Positions 25,766 through 34,640 of a DNA stretch of 64,000 bases are shown here, in pieces. Below the pieces are notes generated by a model. That model made no database searches and had not been told where the DNA came from. It worked only from the letters and a program-made list of their open reading frames with translations. The translations under genes and the position numbers were made by a program. Source of the stretch: Nitratidesulfovibrio termitidis HI1 (GTDB lineage Bacteria; Desulfobacterota; Desulfovibrionia; Desulfovibrionales; Desulfovibrionaceae); the NCBI RefSeq assembly GCF_000504305.1, contig NZ_KI632512.1:2044250-2108249 (forward strand). Direction: 5' to 3'. Every line of letters begins with the position of its first letter. Position 1 is the first letter of the stretch.

Positions 25766-26338
25766 ATGAAGAAATCCCTGGGTGCGCGCACCCTTGCCTA
25801 TCCCACTCCGCTCTTTCTCGTGGGCACCTACGACCGCGATTCCCGCCCCAACATCATGGCGGCGGCGTGGGCGGGCATCTGCTGCTCGCAGCCGCCGAGC
25901 ATCGCCGTTTCGTTGCGCAAGGCCACCTATACCTACCGCTCCATCACCGAACGCGGGGCGTTCACCATCTCCATCCCCTCGCGCGTCTATGTGCGCCATG
26001 CGGATTACGCGGGCATCTATTCCGGCGAGAACGAGGACAAATTCGCCTCGCTGGGCCTCACCCCCGTGCCGGGTGAACACGTGGACGCGCCCTATGTGGG
26101 CGAATTTCCCATGGCCATCGAACTGAAGCTGATCCACCAGATAGAGATCGGCCTGCACACGCAGTTCATCGGCGAGATCATGGACGTGAAGGTGGACGAA
26201 TCCTGCCTGCGCGACGACGGCCTGCCCGACATCAACAAGGTGGACCCGGTGGTGTTTGCCCCGGTTTCGCGCGAATACTACGCCGTGGGCGAGTTTCTTG
26301 CCAAGGCGTTCTCCGCGGGCAAGGGGCTGCGTTCCTGA
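25766..26338 (+). CDS. Flavin reductase-like (FMN-binding) protein
   Basis: Protein of 190 residues with the flavin reductase/flavoredoxin split-barrel pattern: PLFLVGTYDRDSRPNIMAAA, then SLRKATYTYRSI and ERGAFTISIP. Relatives in Desulfovibrio (flavoredoxin) bind FMN and transfer electrons. The ATG at 25766 follows GAGG; a longer upstream frame has no support. It is divergent from the amino-acid transporter and precedes the exopolysaccharide genes by about 170 bases without an evident functional link. Confidence 0.8.
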   Translation: MKKSLGARTLAYPTPLFLVGTYDRDSRPNIMAAAWAGICCSQPPSIAVSLRKATYTYRSITERGAFTISIPSRVYVRHADYAGIYSGENEDKFASLGLTPVPGEHVDAPYVGEFPMAIELKLIHQIEIGLHTQFIGEIMDVKVDESCLRDDGLPDINKVDPVVFAPVSREYYAVGEFLAKAFSAGKGLRS

Positions 26339-26493
26339 GCACCGGGCAATGTTGCACTGCGCGGTGCCGCACCGGTTGCAGCGCCGCGCACTTTTCCTGT
26401 ATAGAAACACTTTGTTGCAAGACCTCCGTGCGCCGCACGGACAACGGAACGACATTCAGAACAAACCGGCCCGGCCCGGATGCCCCCGGATGT

Positions 26494-26502
26494 CCCCCCC
26501 CC
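26494..26502 (+). repeat. C9 homopolymer at the 5' end of the glycosylphosphotransferase gene
   Basis: Nine consecutive C bases lie between two candidate in-frame ATGs (26490 and 26511). If translation starts at 26490, slippage in this tract would switch the frame; if it starts at 26511, the tract sits in the leader. Confidence 0.8.
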
Positions 26503-26510
26503 GGATATCT

Positions 26511-27326
26511 ATGACACTCTGCTCGGTCCAGGCCGCGCCCTGGCGTACCACCCTGCTGCTGGCGCTGGCGGATACCGCCGTCATCATCTGCGTCACGCTG
26601 ACGGCGGCCCTGCTGCGCGACCTTGCGGGCAGCGGCATCCAATGGGAGTTCTACCCGCGACTGCTGCCCTTCCTGCTGCTGCTGCCGGTGTTCAACGCGG
26701 TGTTCGGGCTGTATTCGGGCATAACCCTGCCTCCCCCACAGGAGCTGAAAAAGCTCACCCTTGGCGCCGCCATGGCCTTTCTGTGCGCCGGTTCGTTCAC
26801 CTTCTTCGCCAGAGGGGGTGAACGCTATTCGCGTGTGGCCTTCCTGCTGGCGTGGCTGGGATGCACCGTGGCCCTGCCGCTGTGCCGCCACTGGCTGCGC
26901 ACCCGCCTTGCCCGTCACGCATGGTGGGGAACACCGGTCGTGATCCTGGGCGGCGGCGCCCCCGCCCGGGAAGTGGTGCACACCCTGCGCGAGCGCCCTC
27001 TGCTGGGCCTGCGCCCCGTGGCCTGTGTGCCGCCGGATGGCGATCCGGCCCTATCCGCGGAAGAGTGCGGCCTTGGCTGCTGCGCCTGCGACGATGAGGC
27101 AGTACGCCTGTACCCCCACGCCTATGCCTTGCTGCTGCTCGACAGCTACGCCGAAGGAGAGGCGCGCCACCGCATCGTCGAGGCCACGGCGCGGTTCCGC
27201 AACGTGCTGATCATGCCCCCTTCTCCACGGGAGGGGCACGCCTGTGGGTCAGCGCCATGGACATCGGCGGGCTGCTGGGCCTGCTGGTGCGCCAGAACCT
27301 GCTGGACGCCAACCGGGTGCGCCTGA
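26511..27326 (+). pseudogene. Polyprenyl glycosylphosphotransferase, N-terminal part (frameshifted)
   Basis: N-terminal half of an exopolysaccharide initiating enzyme (WbaP/WcaJ type). There are four to five membrane helices (residues about 10-130), then a Rossmann-like CoA-binding-type domain starting VVILGGGAPAREVVHTLRER. Homology-like sequence runs in this frame to RFRNVLIMPP near 27220, after which the sequence becomes nonsense. The expected continuation, LWVSAMDIGG, is in the -1 frame, which holds the catalytic part at 27257. One extra base in the C5 tract at 27216-27220 would fuse the two into a normal protein of about 470 residues. Either a real mutation, phase variation or a sequencing error could explain it. 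The start at 26490 is also possible. Confidence 0.7.
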
Positions 27327-27922
27327 AGCGGGCCATAGACCTGCTGCTCACGCTGGGCACCGCCGTACTGGTCCTGCCGCTGATCCTGGCCATTGCCGTA
27401 TGGATACGCATGGACAGCAAGGGGGCGCCCCTCTTCACCCAGCGCCGCATCGGCCAGAATGGCCGCGAGATGCATATCCTGAAGTTCCGCACCATGGTCC
27501 AGGACGCCGAATGCGTGCTGCACGACTGCCTGGCGACAAATCCCGAATTGAACGCCGAATGGGAACGGGACCAGAAGCTGAAGTGCGACCCCCGGATAAC
27601 CCGGGCAGGGGCCTTCCTGCGCAAGACCAGCCTGGACGAGTTGCCGCAATTGTGGAACGTGCTGCGAGGCGAGATGAGCCTTGTGGGCCCGCGCCCCATC
27701 GTGCAGGACGAGGTGGCCAAGTACGGCGAGGTGTTCGATCTGTACACCCGCGTCAAGCCGGGCATCACCGGGCTGTGGCAGGTTTCCGGTCGCAACGACG
27801 TCAGTTACCAGCAGCGTGTGGAAATGGACCGCTACTACATCTGCAACTGGTCGGTGTGGTTCGACATCTGGATTCTGGCCAAGACCGTGCCGGTGGTATT
27901 GCAGCGCAACGGGGCGTACTAG
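27257..27922 (+). CDS. Sugar transferase catalytic domain (Bac_transf), out of frame with its N-terminal half
   Basis: Contains the whole catalytic core of bacterial sugar transferases (221 aa from the ATG): the membrane re-entrant segment KRAIDLLLTLGTAVLVLPLI, QRRIGQNGREMHILKFRTM, DPRITRAGAFLRKTSLDELP (with the catalytic Asp-Glu pair), RGEMSLVGPRP and the C-terminal GITGLWQVSGR. It transfers sugar-1-phosphate from a nucleotide sugar to undecaprenyl phosphate at the inner membrane. In-frame sequence upstream of the ATG (LWVSA) still matches the family, so the domain was once part of the longer protein. Minimal monotopic enzymes consist of this domain alone, so it could still work if translated from 27257, though no good ribosome-binding site is close. 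Confidence 0.85.
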   Translation: MDIGGLLGLLVRQNLLDANRVRLKRAIDLLLTLGTAVLVLPLILAIAVWIRMDSKGAPLFTQRRIGQNGREMHILKFRTMVQDAECVLHDCLATNPELNAEWERDQKLKCDPRITRAGAFLRKTSLDELPQLWNVLRGEMSLVGPRPIVQDEVAKYGEVFDLYTRVKPGITGLWQVSGRNDVSYQQRVEMDRYYICNWSVWFDIWILAKTVPVVLQRNGAY

Positions 27923-27957
27923 GCCGCCCCCCCTCGCGGAAAACTTCGCTGAAACAT

Positions 27958-28009
27958 GCCGCACTGCAGGAAGGCCGGGAGGATGCTCCCGGCCTTCCTG
28001 CAGTGCGGC
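27958..28009. terminator. Perfect 24-bp hairpin between convergent exopolysaccharide genes
   Basis: Arms 27958-27981 and 27986-28009 are exact reverse complements (they begin GCCGCACTGCAGG and end CCTGCAGTGCGGC) around the 4-nt loop GATG. It probably acts as a bidirectional terminator for the converging sugar-transferase and glycosyltransferase genes. There is no T-run on either side, and the stem is far longer than usual. Confidence 0.75.
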
Positions 28010-28049
28010 GGATACGCACCCCGCGCAGCAACGCGCGCAGGGCACGGCC

Positions 28050-29192
28050 TCACCGTCCGCGTCCCGGCGGCTGCATCGTTCCCGGCCCCGCCATTTCGCG
28101 CAGGGACTCGTCCACCACCGCGCCGAACTCCGCCCGGAACCGTTCCTCGCCAAAATTCCGGGCATGCGCGGCGATGCGCAACGGATCGAACCGCTGCTCC
28201 TCACGCTCGAAGCGATCCATCGCGGCCATCAGTGCATCCACGCTCTGCTCACTGAAGAACATCCCCGTCTCGCCGTCCACCACCGTCTCCAGCGCCCCCC
28301 CCCGCCCATAGGCGATGACCGGACGCCCGGCGGCCATGGCCTCTACCGGGACCATGCCGAAATCCTCCTCTCCCGGAAACAGCAGCGCACGGCTCTGAGC
28401 ATACATGGTGCTCATGGCGGCAGTGTCCAACCGCCCCACGAAACGTACCGTGGGTCCGGCCATGGCCTCCAGTGCACGACGCATTTCCCCCTCGCCCGCT
28501 ACCACCAGCGGACGGTTGGTGGCGGTGCAGGCGCGCACGGCAAGGTCCACCCGCTTGTAGCCCACGAGTTGCCCAAGACACAGATAGGGTGACCCCGCCG
28601 CTGGGCGCGAAGGCTCGGCTGGCGCAAAGGGGTCCACATCGACAGGCGGGGTCACGACGACCGCGTCACGCCGCCAGTGCTTGCGGATGCGCGCCGCCAC
28701 CGTGCGCGAATTGGCCACGCAACGGTCCACCCGCATGGCCGACACGGCGTCCCACATGCGCAGGTAATGGAACCACGGGCGCATCATGCCCCGCATGAAC
28801 CATCCCGCCTCATCCAGGTAATCCTGATAGAAGTCCCACAGGTAGCGCATGGGGCTGTGGCAGTAGCAGACATGGAGGGTATCCGCGCGGGTCAGCACCC
28901 CTTTGGCCGGCCCGGATTCACTGGAAATGACCAGATCGTAGGCGCGCAGGTCCAACTGTTCCAGCGCCAGGGGCATGAGCGGCAGGTATTTCTTGTAATG
29001 CCGCACCGCGCCGGGCAGGCGCCCGATGAACGTGGTGCGGATGTCGTGCGCCAGCAATTCACGCGAAAGGCGGCTGCGATCGACCACGTGGGTGAACACG
29101 TCGGCCTGCGGATACATGCGGCACAGCGCCTCGACCACCTTTTCGCCGCCGCGCATGCCCACGAGCCAGTAATGGACGATGGCTACCTTCAT
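28050..29192 (-). CDS. Glycosyltransferase family 4 protein
   Basis: Retaining glycosyltransferase of 380 residues, GT-B fold. N-terminal VAIVHYWLVGMRGGEKVVEA is the GT4 acceptor-side motif. The C-terminal domain has LCLGQLVGYKRVDLAVRA and the nucleotide-sugar signature FGMVPVEAMAAGRPVIAYGRG. It probably adds a sugar to a lipid-linked exopolysaccharide or O-antigen intermediate. The ATG at 29192 is preceded by GGAGGCGGG. The coding strand carries G9 at 28295-28303 within the nucleotide-binding motif, a possible slippage site. It converges with the sugar transferase gene. Confidence 0.9.
   Translation of the reverse strand: MKVAIVHYWLVGMRGGEKVVEALCRMYPQADVFTHVVDRSRLSRELLAHDIRTTFIGRLPGAVRHYKKYLPLMPLALEQLDLRAYDLVISSESGPAKGVLTRADTLHVCYCHSPMRYLWDFYQDYLDEAGWFMRGMMRPWFHYLRMWDAVSAMRVDRCVANSRTVAARIRKHWRRDAVVVTPPVDVDPFAPAEPSRPAAGSPYLCLGQLVGYKRVDLAVRACTATNRPLVVAGEGEMRRALEAMAGPTVRFVGRLDTAAMSTMYAQSRALLFPGEEDFGMVPVEAMAAGRPVIAYGRGGALETVVDGETGMFFSEQSVDALMAAMDRFEREEQRFDPLRIAAHARNFGEERFRAEFGAVVDESLREMAGPGTMQPPGRGR
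28295..28303 (-). repeat. G9 homopolymer inside the glycosyltransferase coding sequence
   Basis: Nine consecutive G on the coding strand encode part of YGRGGALE. The frame is intact as given, but a one-base change here would truncate the enzyme. Confidence 0.8.
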
Positions 29193-29390
29193 CCCGCCTC
29201 CGTCAGCGTGCCGCCATTGCCTGAATGTTCCATGACCATGGCCTTGTAGCGCGTCCGACAGGGGAGCGTCCAGCACGGGCTGTGCCGGAGCCCGCGCCGC
29301 AGGCCCCTGCCCCGCGTGCCACGCGAAACGCCCCGCCGATACACACCGGCGGGGCGTCGTCATGCGTGCTTCCGACCATTCCGGCCGGGG

Positions 29391-31103
29391 CTATTTCTTC
29401 ACCGTGGGCGCCACCCCGTGCTTGTCGGCCAGCAGGCGCACGGCGTGTTCGATGGCCCGGTCCACGTTCTCGAACACGTTCTCGCGGCCGATCATGTCCA
29501 GGGTGCCGAAGCGCTGCATCATGTTGCGGGCGGCTGGCCGCACGCCGGACAGCAGCAGCACGGTGCCCCGGCGACGGCAGGTGCGGTAGAACGCCTCCAG
29601 CGCGTTGGCCCCGGTGGAGTCCACGGTGGTGGCCTTGCGCATGCGCAGGATGAACACCTCCGGCTGCTTCTGCAACGCCTGCGACACGCTCTGGAAGCGG
29701 TCGGCCACGCCAAAGAAGAACGGCCCGTCTATCTCGTACACCTGCACCCCGTCGGGCACGGCCAGTTCCGCCGTCTCGCGCCCCTGGATCACCGGCTTGT
29801 CGTCGATGGCGCAGGAGCAGATGGCGGTCACCTCGCTCATGCGGCGCATGAACAGCAGCGAGGCCAGCACCACGCCCACGTATACCGCCACGGTCAGGTC
29901 GATGACCACGGTCAGCACGAAGGTCAGGCACATCACCACCACATCGGACTTGGGCGCGCGCAGCAGGCGCAGGAACTTGTGCAGTTCGCTCATGTCCCAC
30001 GAAACCATGATCAGCACGGCGGCCAGGCTGGCCAGCGGGATGAACGAGGCCAGCGGCGCAAGGAACAGCACGAAGGCCACCAGCACCGCCGCGTGCACCA
30101 TGCCCGCCACCGGGGTCTGCCCGCCGGAACGGATGTTGGTGACCGTGCGTGCGATGGCTCCGGTGGCCGGAATGCCGCCGAACAGCACCGAGGCGATGTT
30201 GGCCGCGCCCTGGGCGGTCAGTTCGACGTTGGAGTTGTGCTTGTCGCCGGTCATGCCGTCGGCCACCACGCACGAGAGCAGCGATTCGATGCCCGCCAGC
30301 AGGGCGATGGTCATGGCGTCGGGCAACAGTTCGCGCACGCGGGCAAAGGTGAACGTGGGCCAGACGAAGCTGGGCAGTTCACGCGGAATGCCGCCGAACC
30401 GGCTGCCGATGGTTTCCACCTGCAACCCCAGCGCCCACACGGCAAGGGAAGCCACCGCAACCCCCACCACCGGGGCGGGAATGCGCGGGATGAACCGCCG
30501 CGTGGCCAGGATGCACGCCAGCGCCAGCCCGGCCACGCACAGCGTGGGCGTGTTGATGGTGCCCAGGTGTTCCGCGTAGGCCATCCACTTGTCGAAGAAT
30601 TCAGGAGGTACGACCTCCATCTGCAGGCCGAAGAAGTCCTTCATCTGCGACGAGAAGATCAGCACGGCAATGCCCGCCGTGAACCCGGTGGTGACCGGGT
30701 AGGGAATGTACTTGATCAGCGCGCCGATGCGGCACAGGCCGAAGATCAGCAGCATGGCCCCGGCCAGCAGGGTGGTGATGACCAGGCCGTCGTACCCGTG
30801 CCGATAGATGACGTTGTAGATGATGATCACGAAGGCGCCGGTGGGCCCGCCGATCTGGTAGCGGCTGCCGCCCAGCAGCGAAATGAGGAACCCGGCCACG
30901 ATGGCGGTGAACAGCCCGCGTTCCGGGGTGGTGCCCGAGGCAATGGCGAAGGCCATGGCCAGCGGCAGGGCCACCACGCCCACGGTCAGGCCCGCCAGCA
31001 GGTCGCGGATGAATTTCTGCGTCGAATACCCGGCGCGCAGTTCCGTGATGGTGCGCGGCAGAAAGGATGTCGCGCTGTCGCCCATGTTGTCTGTACCAGC
31101 CAT
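29391..31103 (-). CDS. SulP-family anion permease with STAS domain
   Basis: Inner-membrane transporter of 570 residues. It has the SulP signature near the N-terminus (LTVGVVALPLAMAFAIASG), about 12 to 14 helices including the GGPTGAFVI and GGIPATGAIARTVTNIRSG segments, and a C-terminal cytoplasmic STAS domain (about 455-560) with VDSTGANALEAFYR containing the usual Ser/Thr region. SulP proteins carry sulfate, bicarbonate or other anions. In a sulfate reducer sulfate is plausible but not proven. The start at 31103 follows AAGGGAGC and is preferred to an upstream alternative. Confidence 0.92.
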   Translation of the reverse strand: MAGTDNMGDSATSFLPRTITELRAGYSTQKFIRDLLAGLTVGVVALPLAMAFAIASGTTPERGLFTAIVAGFLISLLGGSRYQIGGPTGAFVIIIYNVIYRHGYDGLVITTLLAGAMLLIFGLCRIGALIKYIPYPVTTGFTAGIAVLIFSSQMKDFFGLQMEVVPPEFFDKWMAYAEHLGTINTPTLCVAGLALACILATRRFIPRIPAPVVGVAVASLAVWALGLQVETIGSRFGGIPRELPSFVWPTFTFARVRELLPDAMTIALLAGIESLLSCVVADGMTGDKHNSNVELTAQGAANIASVLFGGIPATGAIARTVTNIRSGGQTPVAGMVHAAVLVAFVLFLAPLASFIPLASLAAVLIMVSWDMSELHKFLRLLRAPKSDVVVMCLTFVLTVVIDLTVAVYVGVVLASLLFMRRMSEVTAICSCAIDDKPVIQGRETAELAVPDGVQVYEIDGPFFFGVADRFQSVSQALQKQPEVFILRMRKATTVDSTGANALEAFYRTCRRRGTVLLLSGVRPAARNMMQRFGTLDMIGRENVFENVDRAIEHAVRLLADKHGVAPTVKK

Positions 31104-31851
31104 TGCCGCTCCCTTGCTTGCGCGCGCCGGGGTGGTGCATGCGCCCCAGGCACCGGTGGCGCCGTCATTCACGAACCGGATGCGGCAGCCCACCGCGTCC
31201 GGCCTGATCAAGAGTGCGCCACGCCCCGATTGACGCGCGTACTCACTCGCAAAAACTGCCTACGTTCCGCCGGTCATGCCGCACGATGCCTTGTCCCGAC
31301 GGGATCGCAGGTCAGCAGGGGTGCGCGCCGCAAACTGCGGCGGTGCTGCCATTTTCAGCAGTAAGTAAAACATGCACCCCAAAGCCCGGTCCATTACTCC
31401 CGGTGCGCGGCATTGGCAAGCAGCCAGTTATATATTTTAATTTCAGCATATTGAAATGTGTTATATAAGACTGTGCGCCCGCACGATACACACCACCGCA
31501 CCAAAGGCGGCAGGGAACGGGCACCGTGCCCCGATATTTGCGGGAACCGTTGAGCGGGGCGCGCATGGCGCGAAGGCCTGGCAGGACGGATGCCTGCGAG
31601 CGCAGAAGTCAGCCCCATGCAGGCAGGCTTGCGGCACGACAACTTCGTGGCGCCCCACTGCACACGGGCCGAAAACGGAAAAACCGGCCGCAGGCCATCG
31701 GCCCACGGTCGGTTCTTGCATGGCAGGCGGTGATGCAGATCGCGAAAGGTCGCAGAAACCGCCCGCATCTTCAATGCGCGCCCGACGCCCGCCCGATGGA
31801 GACGCGGACGATCCGCAAAAGGCGAACAGGCGGCGTGGAACCCCTGTACGG
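31104..31851. other. Long intergenic region upstream of sulP
   Basis: About 750 bases. The part from 31420 to 31470 is very AT-rich and contains an interrupted palindrome. The remainder is GC-rich, with open frames on both strands that have no recognisable domain, so no gene is called. A small RNA cannot be excluded. Confidence 0.45.
31428..31468. promoter_or_regulatory. AT-rich interrupted palindrome, possible operator/promoter for sulP
   Basis: Outer arms TTATATA (31428-31434) and TATATAA (31462-31468) and inner arms TTTCA (31441-31445) and TGAAA (31452-31456) are nearly concentric. On the minus strand TTTCAA and a -10-like ATATAA are 17 bases apart, which would give sulP a leader of about 330 bases. 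Confidence 0.45.
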
Positions 31852-33180
31852 CTACAGCGGCCGCACCGCCACGCAGATGCCCACGTCCCACGGGCCTTCC
31901 GGAGGGCAGCCCAGCATGTCGTGATACAGTTCGTAGCCGGGGCGGTCATCGCACTGCCAGCCGCTGGCGGGCAGCCACTGGGTGTACATGTCGTTCCAGG
32001 CCCGGAAGAACCCGTCGCAGGGGATCATGCTGCGGTATTCCGCGTACAGCCCGCCGGGCAATGTCTGCACGCTGATGCCCGACTCGGCCAGTTCCAGCGC
32101 GTCCACCTCCGGCCCGATGGCGACGCAGGCGTCATAGCGGCAGTGTTCCGGCGGGGTCACTTCCGGGTTGTCCCAGCTCACGCCGAATCCCGGCACGCCG
32201 GGCCGTACCAGATCGCGCTGCCCGGCCCAGGCCATCAGGCGGCCCCACACCGGACCGATGGTTTCGCTGGCATAGGGGCCGATGTGCCGCAGGTAGGCCA
32301 CGCGATAGGCGGGCTTTTCCGAAACTTCCACGTTCATGGCGTTGCTCCTTGCGCTGTCCGGATCCAGCCGGACGTGTGGCGGACCGCCCGGAAACCACGG
32401 CATGTCCCCATGCAGGGGCACCGTGCCCGGCAGGGCCGGGATACCGGAGGGCTCCGAATGCTGCGCCACGGAACCGGTCGCACCGTCGCGCCCGGCTGCC
32501 TCGTTGCACATGGACGGTGGGTACACCGGGCCGCCGGACGGGGCGTTTCGCGCCTTGCCATTCCCCGCGTGCGCGCGAAAGGGGTCTGCCAGCAGGCAGC
32601 GCGCCCCTTCCCGGTCCGCACCGGTCTGGTAATGACGGCGGCGGCGGTATTCGCTGGGCGTCATGCCGAAACGTTCACGAAAGGCGCGGGCGAAATTCTG
32701 CGACGAGGAAAACCCGCAGTGCATGGCAACGTCCGTCACGCTCAGGGCCGGGGCAAAGGCCAGCATGTTGGCCGCGCGGTCCATGCGCAGGCGGCGGATG
32801 AACGCGTGCAGCGTTTCGCCCACCAGCCCGGAGAAGATGCGGTGAAAGTGAAAGCGCGAAAAGGGGGCGGCACCGGCCAGTTCGTCCAGGGTGAAGTCGC
32901 GCGCCGGGTCCGCCGCGATGTAGTCGATCACCCGGTTGATGCGCGCCTCGTAGCGGCGCAGGGTGTCTTCGCGCAGGGGCAGGCCTTCCGGGCGGGGCAG
33001 GCCGAAGGCGGTGTCCGTGCCGGGCGGGGCATAATCCGTGAAGACTCCCGTGTACGACGGCGCGGATGCGCCTTGCCCGGTGATGTCCGCGGCGGAGGGA
33101 CTGGCAGCGGGAGCGGCTGCGGCAGCCGGTGCAGTTCCGGGGACGGTCCGGAGGGCAATATCGAACGGAGAACGCGTCAT
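31852..33180 (-). CDS. AraC-family regulator with C-terminal GyrI-like domain
   Basis: Regulator of 442 residues. After a 60-residue Ala/Pro-rich start, two AraC-type helix-turn-helix motifs occupy roughly 75-185: FTLDELAGAAPFSRFHFHRIF, then VTDVAMHCGFSSSQNFARAF and RFGMTPSEYRR. A linker of about 100 residues leads to a GyrI-like effector-binding domain (about 285-442: KPAYRVAYLRHIGPY ... GWQCDDRPGYELYHDM). This Rob/SoxS-like architecture usually senses small, often toxic, molecules. The ATG at 33180 follows GGAGA. Target genes are unknown. Confidence 0.9.
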   Translation of the reverse strand: MTRSPFDIALRTVPGTAPAAAAAPAASPSAADITGQGASAPSYTGVFTDYAPPGTDTAFGLPRPEGLPLREDTLRRYEARINRVIDYIAADPARDFTLDELAGAAPFSRFHFHRIFSGLVGETLHAFIRRLRMDRAANMLAFAPALSVTDVAMHCGFSSSQNFARAFRERFGMTPSEYRRRRHYQTGADREGARCLLADPFRAHAGNGKARNAPSGGPVYPPSMCNEAAGRDGATGSVAQHSEPSGIPALPGTVPLHGDMPWFPGGPPHVRLDPDSARSNAMNVEVSEKPAYRVAYLRHIGPYASETIGPVWGRLMAWAGQRDLVRPGVPGFGVSWDNPEVTPPEHCRYDACVAIGPEVDALELAESGISVQTLPGGLYAEYRSMIPCDGFFRAWNDMYTQWLPASGWQCDDRPGYELYHDMLGCPPEGPWDVGICVAVRPL

Positions 33181-33287
33181 GGGAATCTCCACAGGCGGAG
33201 GGGAATACCGGATGAGTACCGACCGCGATGCTCACGACAGGAACGCGCAGGGGATTGACCAAACGTCAGCACCGCGGATGCCGCACG

Positions 33288-33560
33288 TCAGGCCACCACG
33301 CGCGGGGCATGTCGCCCCGGCAGGTCAGAGCCTGGTATCCTGGTGCCGGAATAGGTGAAGGCGTTCGAGATCATGGCCCAGTGCCCGCCCTTGTCCACGC
33401 CCACGGCCTGCCCGCAGACGCACCAGATGCGCCCGTCGCGTTCCTCGGCGTCATACACGCGGGTGATGCGCTCCTTGTGGCAGCGCAGCACTTCGCCCTT
33501 GCCGAGCTTCAGGTACTTCCAGAGTTTGCGGCGGCAGGCCGCACAGCGCAGGGTGAGCAT
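33288..33560 (-). CDS. Small zinc-ribbon-like hypothetical protein
   Basis: Protein of 90 residues beginning MLTLRCAACRRKLWKYLKLG. CxxC in the first ten residues, a further Cys in LRCHKER and CVC near residue 48 suggest a metal-binding ribbon. No family was recognised and the ribosome-binding site is weak. It reads in the same direction as the AraC gene, 107 bases upstream of it. Cysteine spacing supports a real gene more than chance. Confidence 0.55.
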   Translation of the reverse strand: MLTLRCAACRRKLWKYLKLGKGEVLRCHKERITRVYDAEERDGRIWCVCGQAVGVDKGGHWAMISNAFTYSGTRIPGSDLPGRHAPRVVA

Positions 33561-33725
33561 GGCACGTCAGATAGCAGGAGAGGTGGAAAGTGTCAGCCAT
33601 GGTACGGCAGACGGGCAGGACCGGATGGGCCACGCGGAGCAATCCGCCCACACGACACACCGGGGCTGCGGCATCCTTGCCACGGCCCCGGTGCATCATA
33701 TGTATGTACGGGCACAAAGCGTGCG

Positions 33726-34580
33726 CTATTTTTTCAAGGCTGTCTCCACCAGCACGGCCAGCGGCGTGGTGGGCCGCCCGATCAGCGTGGAAAGTTGGCG
33801 CCCGTCGTCGAACAGGCCTCCCCTGGCCGCGCCTGCGTCGGAATCGGCCAGCAGGTCCGCCACCGGTTCCGGCAGGCCCACGCCCACCAGCATGGCGCGG
33901 TACTCCGCCTGCGGCAGGTTGGTATAGCCGATCTGCCTGCCGGTCTGGCGGCTGACCTCGGCGGCCAGTTCGGCCAGGGTGTAGGAGGTGTCGCCCGCCA
34001 GTTCATACACCTTGCCCGCGTGACCTTCGCCGGTCAGCACGGCCACGGCTGCGGCGGCATAGTCCGCCCGTGCGGCAGAGGCGATGCGCCCGTCGCCCGC
34101 GCTGCCCACGAACGCACCATGCTGCAACGCGCCGGGCAGGCTGGCCAGGTAGTTTTCGGTGTACCAGCCGTTGCGCAGCAGCACGTGCGGCAGGCCGGAT
34201 GCCCGCAGCAGGGCCTCCGTTTCGCGATGTTCCGCGCCAAGACCCAGCGGGGTAGTGTCCGCATGCAGAATGCTGGTGTACGCCACCAGCCCCACGCCCG
34301 CGCGTTTGGCGGCCTCGATGACGTTGCGGTGCTGCGGCACGCGCCCGCCCACCTCGCTGGAGGAAATCAGCAGCAGCCGATCCACGCCCGCGAAGGCCGC
34401 GTCCAGCGTTTCCGGTTTGCCATAGTCCGCCATGCGCACGGTCACGCCCCTGGCAGCCAGGTCCGCCACCCTGGCGGGGTTGCGCACCACCGCCACGATG
34501 TTTTCCGCAGGCACGCGGGCCAGCAGCCCTTCCATCACCAATCGGCCCAGTTGGCCGGATGCTCCGGTTACGGCAATCAT
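33726..34580 (-). CDS. NAD(P)H-binding oxidoreductase (NmrA/QorB-like)
   Basis: Atypical short-chain dehydrogenase of 284 residues. Rossmann motif GASGQLG lies at the N-terminus, followed by NPARVADLAARGVTVRMADY, LLLISSSEVGGRVPQHRNVI and LRNGWYTENY, the layout of NmrA-like proteins and E. coli QorB (quinone reductase). The ATG at 34580 has GGAG seven bases upstream. It is transcribed divergently from an HxlR regulator, the same arrangement as E. coli qorB/ytfH, which supports a quinone- or electrophile-responsive role. Confidence 0.88.
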   Translation of the reverse strand: MIAVTGASGQLGRLVMEGLLARVPAENIVAVVRNPARVADLAARGVTVRMADYGKPETLDAAFAGVDRLLLISSSEVGGRVPQHRNVIEAAKRAGVGLVAYTSILHADTTPLGLGAEHRETEALLRASGLPHVLLRNGWYTENYLASLPGALQHGAFVGSAGDGRIASAARADYAAAAVAVLTGEGHAGKVYELAGDTSYTLAELAAEVSRQTGRQIGYTNLPQAEYRAMLVGVGLPEPVADLLADSDAGAARGGLFDDGRQLSTLIGRPTTPLAVLVETALKK

Positions 34581-34640
34581 GGTCAAACTCCTTTACGTTC
34601 GGGGTTGGAGTTGCCAATATATGACCGGCACGCACTTTTA

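Noticed and set aside
31394-31949. Open frames of about 160 residues on the minus strand upstream of the AraC gene's end
   Set aside because: Two overlapping frames in different phases with no domain, unbalanced Arg/Ala/Pro composition and no good ribosome-binding site; chance GC-rich frames are more likely.
33228-34640. Long plus-strand frame running into the HxlR gene
   Set aside because: The part before 34653 is antisense to the zinc-ribbon and oxidoreductase genes and has shadow-type composition. Only the HxlR part is recognised, so the start was set at 34665.
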